Assembly (NCBI GenBank): GCA_011754535.1
Contig: JAAQVN010000001.1
Coordinates: 2,170,001 to 2,234,000 of the forward strand
Direction of reading: 5' to 3'
DNA length: 64,000 nucleotides
From: Enterobacter asburiae
GTDB taxonomy: Bacteria > Pseudomonadota > Gammaproteobacteria > Enterobacterales > Enterobacteriaceae
The notes beneath the pieces were generated by a model. It was not told where the DNA came from, did not search any database, and was given only the letters and a program-made list of their open reading frames with translations. Below are positions 1 through 8,532 of this stretch, piece by piece. A program made the position numbers and the translations under genes. Within the stretch, counting starts at the first letter, position 1, and every line of letters begins with the position of its first letter.

Positions 1-435
1 CATCGTTCGCCCGTTCACGCCGAGCGGCTGGCGGCGATGGGGATTGTTCCTGTCGCACAGCATGACATGCAGAAGATCTCCAGCGTCGTCTCGCGTGTCG
101 ACGTCGTTTACGATGCAACCGGCGGGGCGCTTGCGGAAGCGATCCTGAACGTGATGCCTGAGCAGGGTATATTTGTCTGCTACGGGCTGCTCTCCGGGCA
201 GACCTTCCGCCAGCAGCGGCCCCTGCCTCGCGTGGCGTGGTTCCATATTCGTAACTATCTGGACAGGCTCAGCGCTGAGGCGTGGCGCGCGGAGTTCGAT
301 CAAATCTGGCCCCGGATGCGCGCCAGCGAGTACAGCCCCGGTACGGTATACCCTCTGACGGACTGGCAGAAGGCGCTCAGGGTTTATCGTGAAGGCGGAA
401 GGGCAAGCAAGCCCCTCCTGTCGATGGCGGAATGA
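1..435 (+). CDS. Medium-chain (zinc-type/quinone oxidoreductase-like) dehydrogenase, C-terminal part
   Basis: The reading frame is open from the first base of the window, so this is the 3' end of a longer gene whose start lies outside. About 144 residues are visible. They resemble the C-terminal half of an MDR-family NAD(P)H-dependent oxidoreductase: a stretch with VDVVYDATGG (end of the Rossmann fold, substrate of a nucleotide-binding domain), then VCYGLLSGQ, then a C-terminal substrate-lid region ending GGRASKPLLSM. Substrate cannot be told. It converges on tqsA, with only 3 bp between the two stop codons. Confidence 0.75.
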   Translation, partial: HRSPVHAERLAAMGIVPVAQHDMQKISSVVSRVDVVYDATGGALAEAILNVMPEQGIFVCYGLLSGQTFRQQRPLPRVAWFHIRNYLDRLSAEAWRAEFDQIWPRMRASEYSPGTVYPLTDWQKALRVYREGGRASKPLLSMAE

Positions 436-438
436 CGG

Positions 439-1473
439 CTACTGATGGCTCATATCGCTCAGCAGTACGGCGATGCTTTGCCCGCCCGCCGTCTGTTCCA
501 GACCAATCTTCACGATGATGGTCAGCGGAACGGAGAGCAGCATGCCTACGGGGCCGAGCAGCCAGCCCCAGAAAATCAGGGACAAAAAGACGACCAGCGT
601 CGAAAGCCCCAGCCCGCGTCCCATCATTCGTGGTTCAAGAATATTACCGAATACCAGATTAATCGCCAGATAGCCGGCCAGCAGAATCAGCGCATCATAA
701 AATCCGCTGAACACCAGCACCTGAAGAATAGGGGGGATCGCTGCCAGCACGGAGCCGATGTTGGGAATGTAGTTGAGCGCAAACGCCAGTAACCCCCAGA
801 CGAACGCAAAGCGAACGTCCAGCGCCACCAGCATTCCCCAGACCACCACCCCGGTAACCAGGCTAATGGCGGTTTTCAGTACCAGATAGCGGGAAACGCT
901 GTCCAGCGCGCGCTGAATAGCCCCCATTCCTTCAACCGGACGAACCATAATATGCTGTAACTTTGCGGGCAGCTGTGGCACCTCCAGCAGCATGAACACG
1001 ACCGTTAAAAACAGCAGAAAAATGGAGGTCATGGCATTGGAAAGCTGCGTCAGCAGGCCTGTGACGATCGTCATTGCCGCATTAGGGTCGATATATTTAA
1101 GAAGCTCCTCAACGGAGACTTCTATTCCCGCGCGCTGTAGCCAGGGCTCAAGCTGCAGCAACGGTATCGCCAGTGAGGAGCGGTATTTCGGCAGCGTTCG
1201 CGCCAGTTCGTTCAGCGAGGTACCCAGATAAGCAACCAGTAACACCATGGCGAAAATAATGACGCTAATCAGCAGGGTAATGGCCAGCACGCGCGGGATG
1301 CGCAGCCGCGTCATGCGCTGTACCAGCGGGTTAAGGATCACCGCAACGAACAGGGCCAGAATAAAGGGCACAATGATGTCGGCGGCAAAACGAACGCCCG
1401 TCAGTATGATCACCAGCATGCCCAGCATGATGACAATTTTTATCCCGTTCAGGGTAATAATGGGTTTAGCCAT
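439..1473 (-). CDS. tqsA: AI-2 transport protein TqsA (AI-2E family)
   Basis: 344 residues, the same length as E. coli TqsA (YdgG). The protein is almost wholly hydrophobic, with about eight membrane segments: two near the N-terminus (roughly residues 10-55), one near 60-85, a soluble insertion near 90-150, and several from about 150 to the end. The family is established as an inner-membrane exporter of the quorum signal autoinducer-2, and loss in E. coli alters biofilm formation. It lies divergently from mdtJI, the same arrangement as in E. coli. The ATG start is clear and the conserved family core around [18 protein letters not shown] (about residue 225) is intact. Confidence 0.93.
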   Translation of the reverse strand: MAKPIITLNGIKIVIMLGMLVIILTGVRFAADIIVPFILALFVAVILNPLVQRMTRLRIPRVLAITLLISVIIFAMVLLVAYLGTSLNELARTLPKYRSSLAIPLLQLEPWLQRAGIEVSVEELLKYIDPNAAMTIVTGLLTQLSNAMTSIFLLFLTVVFMLLEVPQLPAKLQHIMVRPVEGMGAIQRALDSVSRYLVLKTAISLVTGVVVWGMLVALDVRFAFVWGLLAFALNYIPNIGSVLAAIPPILQVLVFSGFYDALILLAGYLAINLVFGNILEPRMMGRGLGLSTLVVFLSLIFWGWLLGPVGMLLSVPLTIIVKIGLEQTAGGQSIAVLLSDMSHQ

Positions 1474-1675
1474 GGTGACTCCGAAAAACGCTTTTTCTTC
1501 ATAATAAAGGGTAAACGCTCTGCAATAAACTAACCAAAATCAAACGGGACGGGTAAAGAATTGAAAAGACTTTGAGTAAAATCCTGGCTTATGGTACAAA
1601 TCTAGCGTGTTCAACTACCGAGGACAATTTTCATCCGCAAAGACGAGAAGCAACAACGCGGATAATTGTAATTTT

Positions 1676-1777
1676 ATGGACAATTTGTTCAGGACGTATT
1701 CTTCAAACAACACTGCTGTATTTACCACCTCCTTCTCCCTGCTTGCTGGTGAGCAACACTGGCGCACCGCACTATAG
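1676..1777 (+). CDS. Candidate leader peptide upstream of mdtJI (MdtU-like)
   Basis: A 33-codon ATG-started ORF (begins MDNLFRTYSS, ends HWRTAL) lies 118 bp upstream of the mdtJ start on the same strand. In E. coli a 34-codon upstream ORF, mdtU, is required for spermidine-dependent expression of mdtJI; the position and size here fit that. No strong Shine-Dalgarno is visible and I cannot align it to E. coli MdtU from memory, so the assignment rests on position, size and orientation. The remaining bases between tqsA and mdtJ (1474-1675, 1778-1895) hold no other gene that I can support; they must contain the divergent promoters. Confidence 0.45.
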   Translation: MDNLFRTYSSNNTAVFTTSFSLLAGEQHWRTAL

Positions 1778-1895
1778 TTATCTCTTCTGCCTGAGCTGGC
1801 GCTACGCGCTTAGCTGTCTGATTTAATTTCATATTTTTTGGGTTTGCTGCATGCGGCGGGCCACGATGGATTATATTCTCAAGCAGGAGAAAAAC

Positions 1896-2258
1896 ATGTT
1901 TTACTGGATCTTATTAGCTCTGGCGATTGTCGCTGAAATTACCGGCACGCTGTCTATGAAGTGGGCAAGCGTCAGCGAGGGTAATACCGGTTTTATTTTA
2001 ATGCTGGTGATGATTTCACTTTCCTATATTTTCCTTTCGTTTGCGGTGAAAAAAATTGCGCTGGGCGTGGCGTATGCGCTTTGGGAAGGTATTGGTATTT
2101 TATTGATTACGCTGTTCAGCGTCCTGTTATTTGACGAAACATTAACAACAATGAAAATCGCAGGATTAACGACGCTGGTTGCGGGCATCGTGCTGATTAA
2201 ATCAGGTACCCGTAAACCGACTAAACAGCAGAAGGAGCAGAACCATGCAACAGTTTGA
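1896..2258 (+). CDS. mdtJ: Spermidine export protein MdtJ (SMR family)
   Basis: 120 residues, four membrane segments, small multidrug resistance family. MdtJ and MdtI form a heteromeric inner-membrane pump that exports spermidine. The stretch [14 protein letters not shown] and the central [12 protein letters not shown] are as in E. coli MdtJ. The frame is open 45 bp further upstream, but the start chosen (MFYWILLAL) has an AGGAG box 7 bp before it and matches the E. coli protein length (121). The 3' end overlaps mdtI by 14 bp, showing translational coupling of the two subunits. Confidence 0.95.
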   Translation: MFYWILLALAIVAEITGTLSMKWASVSEGNTGFILMLVMISLSYIFLSFAVKKIALGVAYALWEGIGILLITLFSVLLFDETLTTMKIAGLTTLVAGIVLIKSGTRKPTKQQKEQNHATV

Positions 2259-2574
2259 ATGGGTTCATGCGGCCTGGCTGGGCTTCGCTATCGTGCTGGA
2301 AATTTTCGCTAACGTTCTGCTGAAATTCTCCGACGGTTTTCGCCGTAAAATATACGGCCTGATGTCGATTGCCGCGGTGCTGGGAGCGTTTAGCGCCCTG
2401 TCACAGGCGGTCAAAGGTATCGATCTTTCAGTGGCCTATGCGCTGTGGGGCGGTTTTGGTATCGCCGCCACCCTGGCCGCCGGGTGGGTGCTTTTCGGGC
2501 AGCGTTTAAATAATAAAGGCTGGATAGGGCTGATATTGCTGCTTGCGGGCATGATCATGATAAAACTCGCCTGA
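2245..2574 (+). CDS. mdtI: Spermidine export protein MdtI (SMR family)
   Basis: 109 residues, the usual length, with four membrane segments. It is the partner of MdtJ in the spermidine exporter. The conserved acidic membrane residue of SMR pumps is present near the N-terminus ([16 protein letters not shown], Glu around residue 15), as is the [12 protein letters not shown] loop of helix 3. It begins inside the end of mdtJ, with the GAAGGAG box for it lying in the mdtJ coding sequence. Confidence 0.95.
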   Translation: MQQFEWVHAAWLGFAIVLEIFANVLLKFSDGFRRKIYGLMSIAAVLGAFSALSQAVKGIDLSVAYALWGGFGIAATLAAGWVLFGQRLNNKGWIGLILLLAGMIMIKLA

Positions 2575-2612
2575 TCAATCGGTAACCCTTACTCACCGAC
2601 AACTGCGCTGGC

Positions 2613-3434
2613 TTACTCTTTAGCCAGCGCTTCCAGCTTATCGCGAAAGCCGGTGACGGACAGGGCCCGGTTATCGGCTCGCCAGCGGTCTTTCGCCGCC
2701 GGGGCGGAGCTTTGAACGCCAATCAGCTGCCAGCCGTTATCGGTTTTCAGCATCAGCGGTGAACCGCTGTCGCCCGGCAACGTATCGCACTGGTGCGAAA
2801 GCACGCTGGTTTGTGCCCAGCCCGTCACGATACAGTCCGTGTGGGTGTAGAGCGCATCCAGATGATCGACCGGATAGCCAGACTGCGTCACCTTGCGGTC
2901 GGCGGCTTTCAGCGCGGCGGTCAGCGCCGCTTTATCTCCGTCAAACAGGGGCAGCGGCGTAATACCCGAAGGCGGGTAGCGTAAAATAATCAGGCCAAAA
3001 TCCCATGAGGCTGCCGCGGGCGGCACTATCCAGCCGTCACCATCCGGCTTCAGGCGCTTCCCGAGAGAAGGATCAACCCGGCCTTCAATGCCGTGGATTT
3101 CATAGCGCCAGATCCCTTTTTGCGACACAAATCGTAAGGCTACCGCTTTGTCTGGCTTACCGTTGGGTGGCGTCAACAGGCAGTGGCCCGCCGTCAGAGC
3201 TAATTGCGGGGTAATCAGGGTTGCAGTACACAGGTTACCGCTGGCGGTTTCCAGTTGCCCGATCGCATCCCAGCGGGCCTGGGTAGGGTCGGAGACGCGA
3301 GTACGATCGTCATGACCGAAAAAAAGCGTCTTTAGCTCTTTCGCGCTAATGGCACCATCATCGCCATCATCCGCCTGTGAAAATCCAGAAAAAAGGCCAA
3401 ACGTTCCCAGCAACAACACAACAGATTTACGCAT
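2613..3434 (-). CDS. ydgD: Trypsin-like serine protease YdgD
   Basis: 273 residues with an N-terminal signal peptide (about residues 1-21, ending FSQA), so periplasmic or secreted. The chymotrypsin-fold triad is visible: LTAGHC (His, about residue 88), SWDFGLIIL (Asp, about 145) and PGDSGSPL (Ser, about 221). E. coli YdgD has the same length and position, between asr and mdtI; its substrate is not known. It is preceded on the same strand by ydgU and asr. The protein has paired cysteines typical of the extracytoplasmic trypsin fold. Confidence 0.92.
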   Translation of the reverse strand: MRKSVVLLLGTFGLFSGFSQADDGDDGAISAKELKTLFFGHDDRTRVSDPTQARWDAIGQLETASGNLCTATLITPQLALTAGHCLLTPPNGKPDKAVALRFVSQKGIWRYEIHGIEGRVDPSLGKRLKPDGDGWIVPPAAASWDFGLIILRYPPSGITPLPLFDGDKAALTAALKAADRKVTQSGYPVDHLDALYTHTDCIVTGWAQTSVLSHQCDTLPGDSGSPLMLKTDNGWQLIGVQSSAPAAKDRWRADNRALSVTGFRDKLEALAKE

Positions 3435-3536
3435 ATCACACTCTGGTGGGGGTAATTATGATTATTAAAAGTGAACCCTATGAAAATACTATAGACGGGA
3501 CGGCGCTAAAGTGGGAGTAAAATCAGCGTGCTACAG

Positions 3537-3620
3537 TCAGGAAAGATAAAAATGGCTTGCGATGAGCGCGCATAAAATAAGCAGGATCAGAATCAGCTCA
3601 AACCGATAGCGTCGCAGCAT
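3537..3620 (-). CDS. ydgU: Small membrane protein YdgU
   Basis: 27 codons, too short for usual gene finders. The peptide starts MLRRYRFELILIL and ends in SHFYLS, a single hydrophobic helix after a basic N-terminus. It matches the pattern of E. coli YdgU, a verified small inner-membrane protein encoded between asr and ydgD, exactly where it sits here. A strong Shine-Dalgarno (GGAGGG) lies 4 bp before the ATG. In E. coli it can be co-transcribed with asr under acid stress; here a terminator hairpin lies between the two, so read-through would be needed. Function unknown. Confidence 0.88.
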   Translation of the reverse strand: MLRRYRFELILILLILCALIASHFYLS

Positions 3621-3633
3621 ACGCCCTCCGGAT

Positions 3634-3673
3634 AAAAAAACGGCGCAGAACCTTTTCCGGTTCAGCGCCGGTT
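3634..3673 (-). terminator. Intrinsic terminator downstream of asr
   Basis: An inverted repeat (CGGCGC-A-GAACC / GGTTC-A-GCGCCG, 3642-3669, one internal mismatch) is followed, in the direction of asr transcription, by a run of seven T. It lies 40 bp after the asr stop and just upstream of ydgU. Confidence 0.8.
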
Positions 3674-3712
3674 TACCAACGTGCCCCGCAGGGCACGGTT
3701 AAGCTTGTACTC

Positions 3713-4087
3713 TTACGCAGCTGGCTGTGCAGCTGGTTTAGCAGCTTCGTGTTTTACTGCTTTTTTGTGATGCTTTTTCGCCGCCTGGGCTTTTTGCTCT
3801 ACGGCTGGTTTAGCGGCTTTTTTGTGGTGCTTTTTCGCCGCCTGGGCTTTTTGCTCTACGGCTGGTTTAGCGGCTTTTTTGTGGTGCTTTTTAGCCGCCT
3901 GCGCTTTTTGTTCTGCAGCCGGTTTAGCGGCTTTATGGTGTTTCTTGTGATGTACGGTTTTTGCTGGCGCCGCGGTGATCGTTGCAGCAGGTGCCGCAGC
4001 CGCTGGTGCAGCGGTGGTTTCAGCAGCGAACGCAGCAGAAGACAGACCCATAGCAGCGGCAACAACCAGAGCTAATACTTTTTTCAT
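3713..4087 (-). CDS. asr: Acid shock protein Asr
   Basis: 124 residues. Signal peptide [21 protein letters not shown], then a very basic, low-complexity Ala/Lys/His/Pro chain with repeated [14 protein letters not shown] units. Asr is a periplasmic intrinsically disordered protein, strongly induced by acid and thought to protect other proteins as a polycation. The frame opens two codons earlier (MNMKK), but the start chosen matches E. coli Asr. The repeat number (three near-identical 19-residue units) makes it longer than the E. coli protein (102). An RstA-type box lies upstream. Confidence 0.96.
   Translation of the reverse strand: MKKVLALVVAAAMGLSSAAFAAETTAAPAAAAPAATITAAPAKTVHHKKHHKAAKPAAEQKAQAAKKHHKKAAKPAVEQKAQAAKKHHKKAAKPAVEQKAQAAKKHHKKAVKHEAAKPAAQPAA
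3759..3929 (-). repeat. Three tandem 57-bp repeats inside asr
   Basis: A 57-bp unit, encoding 19 residues of the type [19 protein letters not shown], is repeated three times in register (units begin at 3759, 3816 and 3873). The first two are nearly identical in DNA; the third is more diverged. A degenerate partial unit follows. In-frame repeats like this can expand or shrink by slippage or recombination without breaking the protein. Confidence 0.93.
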
Positions 4088-4143
4088 GTTCATACCCTCG
4101 AATTTGGTTTTTCATTTAACCCCACTGCGGGGCCGTTGAAATA

Positions 4144-4205
4144 ACTATATCCCTGTAAATTCGGGGTTTCCGTGAGTGATTGGTATCGGCGTGTAACCAT
4201 ATGTA
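4144..4205 (-). promoter_or_regulatory. asr promoter region with RstA box
   Basis: Read on the minus strand, 4205-4192 is TACATATGGTTACA, an exact match to the RstA box consensus TACATNTNGTTACA known from E. coli asr. A TATAGT -10-like hexamer lies at 4149-4144, placing the box about 60 bp upstream of the expected transcription start. RstA activates asr in E. coli in response to acid. Confidence 0.8.
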
Positions 4206-4208
4206 CAA

Positions 4209-4308
4209 GGCCGGGGTTCTGCACGGACGACCCCCTCTCCCTTGAGGGAGAGGGCTGGGGTGAGGGGGAACATACGGCTCTTTTACTTGAGGTCCCTCAC
4301 CCCCGGCC
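4209..4308. repeat. About 100-bp palindromic intergenic element
   Basis: Outer arms GGCCGGGG (4209) and CCCCGGCC (4301) flank a perfect inner palindrome CCCTCTCCCT-TG-AGGGAGAGGG (4233-4254) and a second pair, GGCTGGGGTGAGGG (4254-4267) with TCCCTCACCCCCGGCC (4293-4308). Elements containing this CCCTCTCCC/GGGAGAGGG core are dispersed in intergenic regions of Enterobacteriaceae. It sits 8 bp past the stop of the M32 carboxypeptidase gene and may end or stabilise that transcript. Confidence 0.75.
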
Positions 4309-4315
4309 AAACAGA

Positions 4316-5803
4316 TTACAAATAGCGCGAGGTCAGATGTTCGCGGAAGTAACGGATATTCAGATCCTCGCCCGTCGCCTGGGTGATTAACTGCGACGTG
4401 CTGAAGCGGCTGCCGTGCTGCCAGATGTTCTGACGCAGCCACTCAAAGAGGGCGGAAAAATCGCCTTCGGCGATGGAAGCCTGCAGTCCCGGAAGCGCGG
4501 TCTTTGCCGCATGGAACAGCTGCGCGGCATACATCGCGCCCAGCGTGTATGACGGGAAGTAACCAAACCCGCCGTCGGTCCAGTGGATATCCTGCATGCA
4601 GCCGTTGCGGTAGTTGTCTTTGGTGGATAACCCGAGCCAGGCCTGCATTTTTTCATCCCACAGGGCGGGGATATCGTCCACCTCGATCTCGCCGTTGATC
4701 AGCGCGCGCTCAATCTCATAGCGCAGCACCACGTGTGCCGGGTAGCTCACTTCGTCCGCATCGACGCGGATATAGCCAGGCTTCACGCGCTGGTTCCAGG
4801 CAATAAAGTTCTCTTCGCTAAACGCCGCCTGGCTGCCAAAGCGGGCGTGTACCGCAGGGAGGAGGTGCTTGAGGAAAGCTTCGCTGCGCCCCAGCTGCAT
4901 TTCAAAGAACAGGCTCTGGGATTCATGGATCGCGGTTGAGCGGGCGAGGGCGATGGGCTGGCCTGCCCACGTACGCGGCAGGTTTTGTTCATAGCGCGCG
5001 TGTCCGGTTTCGTGGATCACGCCAAACAGCGCGCTGAGCAGTTCGTCTTCATCATAGCGTGTGGTGATGCGCACGTCTTCCGGAACGCCGCCACAGAACG
5101 GGTGCGCGCTTACGTCCAGCCGTCCGCTGTTAAAATCGAAGCCGAGCATCTTCATGGCTTCCAGACCCAGCTCGCGCTGGGTTGCCGTCGGGAAGGGACC
5201 CTGCGGGGGAATAAACGACCGCTGAGCCTGTTTTTCCACCACGTTTGCCAGCAGGTCCGGTAGCCAGGACTTCATATCGCCGAACAGAACGTCCAGACGG
5301 GCGCTGGTCATGTCCGGCTCAAAAATGTCCAGCAGCGCGTCGTATGGCGTACAGCCTTTAGCTTCGGCGCGCAGGCGGGCCTCTTCGCGGCTGAGTTTCA
5401 CCACTTCTTTCAGGTTGGCGGAAAAGCCCTGCCAGTCGTTGGCGGGGCGCTGTGTGCGCCAGGCGTGCTCGCATTTGCTGCCCGCGAGCGATTTGGCTTC
5501 CACCAGCGATTCCGGCAGCAGGGTCGCCTGCTGGTAGTGGCGCGTCATTTCGCGCAGATTAGCCTGTTCAACGTCGTTCAGATCTTCTCCTGCTGCGGCC
5601 GCTAACAGATCGCCGACTTTTTTATCGGTCAGGATCTGATGTTGCAGAACGCTCATTTCCGCCAGCGCTTCACCGCGCGCGGCGCTGCCGCCTGGCGGCA
5701 TCATGGTGAACATGTCCCAGCTGGCGATGGAGGTAAGGTGCGAGAAGCGGGAGAGACGCTGGAAGGTTTTGACAAGTGACTGATAGGCTGATGTTTTTTG
5801 CAA
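4316..5803 (-). CDS. Metallocarboxypeptidase, M32 (Taq carboxypeptidase) family
   Basis: 495 residues, the usual length of cytoplasmic M32 zinc carboxypeptidases, which remove C-terminal amino acids. The zinc site HETGH (HEXXH) is at residues 264-268 and the third ligand region AIHESQS follows near 292-297; family signatures such as DEVSYPAHVVLRYEIE and FGYFPSYTLGAMYAAQ are present. The start codon is TTG: the first ATG in frame is 30 codons inside the conserved N-terminus, and GAGGA lies 8 bp before the TTG. It is absent from E. coli K-12 at this place. The gene lies alone, after the puu operon terminator. Confidence 0.9.
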   Translation of the reverse strand: MQKTSAYQSLVKTFQRLSRFSHLTSIASWDMFTMMPPGGSAARGEALAEMSVLQHQILTDKKVGDLLAAAAGEDLNDVEQANLREMTRHYQQATLLPESLVEAKSLAGSKCEHAWRTQRPANDWQGFSANLKEVVKLSREEARLRAEAKGCTPYDALLDIFEPDMTSARLDVLFGDMKSWLPDLLANVVEKQAQRSFIPPQGPFPTATQRELGLEAMKMLGFDFNSGRLDVSAHPFCGGVPEDVRITTRYDEDELLSALFGVIHETGHARYEQNLPRTWAGQPIALARSTAIHESQSLFFEMQLGRSEAFLKHLLPAVHARFGSQAAFSEENFIAWNQRVKPGYIRVDADEVSYPAHVVLRYEIERALINGEIEVDDIPALWDEKMQAWLGLSTKDNYRNGCMQDIHWTDGGFGYFPSYTLGAMYAAQLFHAAKTALPGLQASIAEGDFSALFEWLRQNIWQHGSRFSTSQLITQATGEDLNIRYFREHLTSRYL

Positions 5804-5910
5804 TTCTTATTTCCTCATGCCAGGGATGTGTTTCAGGGAGCATACAATGAAACAGACCAAATTCCCCAACATTTCCCACACAGAGGAAATCTGTGCCGAT
5901 CTCCTCCGTT

Positions 5911-5945
5911 GAAACCGTCCCCCGGCATTCCGGGAGACGGTTTTC
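5911..5945. terminator. Hairpin terminator after puuE
   Basis: A long imperfect stem (AAACCGTC...CCGG cat/attCCGGG...GACGGTTT) lies 10-45 bp past the puuE stop. T-runs flank it on both sides (TTTT on the plus strand, TTTC on the minus strand). It probably ends the puuDRCBE transcript before the M32 gene. Confidence 0.65.
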
Positions 5946-5954
5946 GGTGGGCAC

Positions 5955-7226
5955 TCAGGACTTATCACGCATAACCTGTAGCAAGATCGCCAGCGCCTGG
6001 GTGAACTGGGCATCCGGAATCGTCAGCGGATAAAGGAAGCGGATCACGTTGCCGTACTGGCCGCAGATCAACAACAGCAGGCCCTGGGCGAGCGCCTTTT
6101 GCTGGATCGCCTGCGCGATGGCGGCCGAAGGTTCACGGCTCTCGGGGTCAAAAAACTCCGCCGCAATCATCGATCCTCTTCCCCTTATCGCCACGAGCGC
6201 AGGAAAGCTGCCCTGAATCTCCTCCAGCGTGGCTTTCAGTCGATCGCCCAGGTGGCAGGCGCGGGAGCACAGTGACTCGTTGTCGATAATATTCAGCACC
6301 GCGTGCGCGGCGGCCACCGCCAGCGGGTTGCCTGCATAGGTTCCTCCCAGACCGCCGGAAGCCGGCGCGTCCATGATTTCGGCGCGGCCCACCACGCCGG
6401 ACAGCGGCATTCCGCCTGCCAGGCTTTTCGCCATCGTCATCAGGTCGGGCTTGTCCGCATAGTGTTCCATGGCAAACAGTTTACCCGTACGGGCGAAGCC
6501 GCTCTGCACTTCGTCAGCAATCATCACGATCCCGTGCTCATCGCAGATGCGGCGGATGGCGGCCACCAGCTCTGGCGGGGCGACGTTGAATCCGCCTTCA
6601 CCCTGGATGGGTTCAAAAATAATCGCCGCCACCTGTTTCGCCTCAATATCCGCTTTGAACAGGCGCTCTATCGCCGTGATGGCATCCTGCGTCGTAATGC
6701 CGTGCAGCTCAGAGGGATACGGCACGTGATAAACCGACCCGGGGAACGGACCAAACCCCAGCTTATAGGGCGCGACCTTGCCGGTTAAGGCCATGGTCAT
6801 ATAGGTTCGGCCATGAAAGCCTCCCCCGAACGCAATCACACCCGGTCTGCCGGTGTGGGCCCGGGCGATTTTAATGGCATTTTCCACCGCTTCCGCGCCC
6901 GTTGTGAAGAACGCCGTCTTGGCCGGGCCCTGCACCGGGGCCAGCTCGTTAAGTTTTTCGGCTAAGGAAACGTAGCTTTCATACGGCACAATCTGGTAGG
7001 CCGTGTGGGTGAACTGGTGAAGCTGTTTTTCCACTGCGGCCACCAGTTCAGGGTGACGATGGCCGGTATTTAGTACCGCGATCCCTGCGGCGAAATCAAT
7101 ATAGTCATTGCCTTCCACGTCGGTGAGAGTGGCATTCTCCGCCGTGCGGGCAAAGAAATTACACATTACGCCTACGCCGCGCGGGGTGGCAGAAAGTCTG
7201 CGCTGATGAAATTCCTGGTTACTCAT
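5955..7226 (-). CDS. puuE: 4-aminobutyrate aminotransferase PuuE
   Basis: 423 residues. Class III PLP-dependent aminotransferase that converts GABA plus 2-oxoglutarate to succinic semialdehyde plus glutamate, the last amino-group step of putrescine degradation. Visible features: PLP-phosphate contact GAEAVENA (about 110), IFEPIQGEGG (about 210), DEVQSGFARTG (about 240-250, with the cofactor-contacting Asp) and the PLP lysine in MAKSLAGG (about 270). The frame runs open for 52 more codons upstream, but the start MSNQEFHQRRLSATPRG matches E. coli PuuE and the extra residues would lie over the end of puuB. Last gene of puuDRCBE. Confidence 0.96.
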   Translation of the reverse strand: MSNQEFHQRRLSATPRGVGVMCNFFARTAENATLTDVEGNDYIDFAAGIAVLNTGHRHPELVAAVEKQLHQFTHTAYQIVPYESYVSLAEKLNELAPVQGPAKTAFFTTGAEAVENAIKIARAHTGRPGVIAFGGGFHGRTYMTMALTGKVAPYKLGFGPFPGSVYHVPYPSELHGITTQDAITAIERLFKADIEAKQVAAIIFEPIQGEGGFNVAPPELVAAIRRICDEHGIVMIADEVQSGFARTGKLFAMEHYADKPDLMTMAKSLAGGMPLSGVVGRAEIMDAPASGGLGGTYAGNPLAVAAAHAVLNIIDNESLCSRACHLGDRLKATLEEIQGSFPALVAIRGRGSMIAAEFFDPESREPSAAIAQAIQQKALAQGLLLLICGQYGNVIRFLYPLTIPDAQFTQALAILLQVMRDKS

Positions 7227-7251
7227 GTCAGATACCCTTTTGTCGAAACGA

Positions 7252-8532
7252 TCATACGCCAAGACGATCGCGCAGGCTGTAGTACGCCGCGCCCATCGCC
7301 GTGAATGGAATCCGCAGGCTGCGACCGCCCGGGAAGGGATAGTGCGGGAGGTTGGCAAACGCATCAAAGCGCTCAGCGTCACCGCGCAACAGTTCCGAGA
7401 TCAGCCGTCCGGCCAGGTGGGTGCAGGTCACGCCGTGACCGCTGTAGCCCTGCATGTAATAGATGTTCTTGTCCAGACGACCAAACTGCGGCATCCGTGA
7501 CAGGGTCAGCAGGAAGTTGCCCGTCCAGCGGTAGTCGATTTTGACGCCTGCCAGCTGCGGGAAGGTTTTCAGCAGCTTTGGCATCACCAGGCGCTCGACA
7601 TCGTCCGGATCGCGCGCGCCATAGACTACTCCACCGCCGTACAGCAGGCGGTTGTCGGCGGTGAGACGGTAGTAATCCAGCAGGTAATTGCAATCCTCCA
7701 CGCAGTAGTTATTGGGGATCAGCGTGCGGACGACCGCTTCCGGCAGCGGGGCGGTGGTCACCACCTGGGTGCCGCAGGGCATGCTGCGTTTTGCCAGCTC
7801 CGGTTCTATCTTATCGCCCAGATAGGCATTCCCGGCGACGATCACATAGCGGGCCGTCACCTGGCCATGCTGTGTGCTCACCACGGCCGGGCTGGTGTGC
7901 TGAATGGCGGTCACCGGGGACTGTTCATACACCCGCCCGCCGTTGAGGCGAATGGCGTCCGCTTCGCCGATTGCCAGGTTCAGCGGATGAATGTGTCCCC
8001 CGCTGCGGTCCAGCAGCGCGCCGGTATAGCGTTCGCTGTCAACTTCCCGGCGGATGGCGTTAGCGTCCAGCAGCTCCAGCTGCGTGTTGCCGTAGCGTTC
8101 CCAGTTGGCTTTTTGCTCCTCCAGCGTCTCCAGCTGCTTATGGTTTAGCGCCACAAACAGGCCGCCGGGACGATAGTCGCACTGGATCTGGTAGCGCTGG
8201 ATACGCTCCCGGATGATTTCCCCGCCCTCAAACATCATGCTCCCAAGGACTCTGGCGGCATCAGGGCCGTAGTTTTTCTCAATCACGTCGATATCGCGGC
8301 TGTACGAGTTAACCAGCTGGCCGCCGTTGCGTCCGCTGGCGCCGAAACCGATGCGCGCTCCTTCAAGGAGCACGACGTTGTAGCCCATTTCGGCGAGATG
8401 CAGCGCGGAGGAGAGGCCGGTATAGCCGCCGCCCACCACGCACACATCACAGCTGATCGACTCGTTTAGCGTCGGGAAAGGTTCGTAAGCGTTCGCGCTG
8501 GCCGCGTAGTAGCTGGTGGTATGTTCGGTCAT
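7252..8532 (-). CDS. puuB: Gamma-glutamylputrescine oxidase PuuB
   Basis: 426 residues, the same as E. coli PuuB. FAD-dependent oxidase of the DAO/GlyA-type fold: the dinucleotide-binding motif VVGGGYTGLSSALHLAE is near residue 31, and GFGASGRNGGQ near 62. It oxidises gamma-glutamylputrescine to gamma-glutamyl-aminobutyraldehyde, releasing ammonia and peroxide. Its ATG overlaps the puuC stop by 4 bp (ATGA), so translation is coupled; puuE follows 25 bp later. Confidence 0.97.
   Translation of the reverse strand: MTEHTTSYYAASANAYEPFPTLNESISCDVCVVGGGYTGLSSALHLAEMGYNVVLLEGARIGFGASGRNGGQLVNSYSRDIDVIEKNYGPDAARVLGSMMFEGGEIIRERIQRYQIQCDYRPGGLFVALNHKQLETLEEQKANWERYGNTQLELLDANAIRREVDSERYTGALLDRSGGHIHPLNLAIGEADAIRLNGGRVYEQSPVTAIQHTSPAVVSTQHGQVTARYVIVAGNAYLGDKIEPELAKRSMPCGTQVVTTAPLPEAVVRTLIPNNYCVEDCNYLLDYYRLTADNRLLYGGGVVYGARDPDDVERLVMPKLLKTFPQLAGVKIDYRWTGNFLLTLSRMPQFGRLDKNIYYMQGYSGHGVTCTHLAGRLISELLRGDAERFDAFANLPHYPFPGGRSLRIPFTAMGAAYYSLRDRLGV

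Noticed and set aside
3759..3929. CRISPR-like array
   Set aside because: The repeats are contiguous, in frame with Asr and have no unique spacers.
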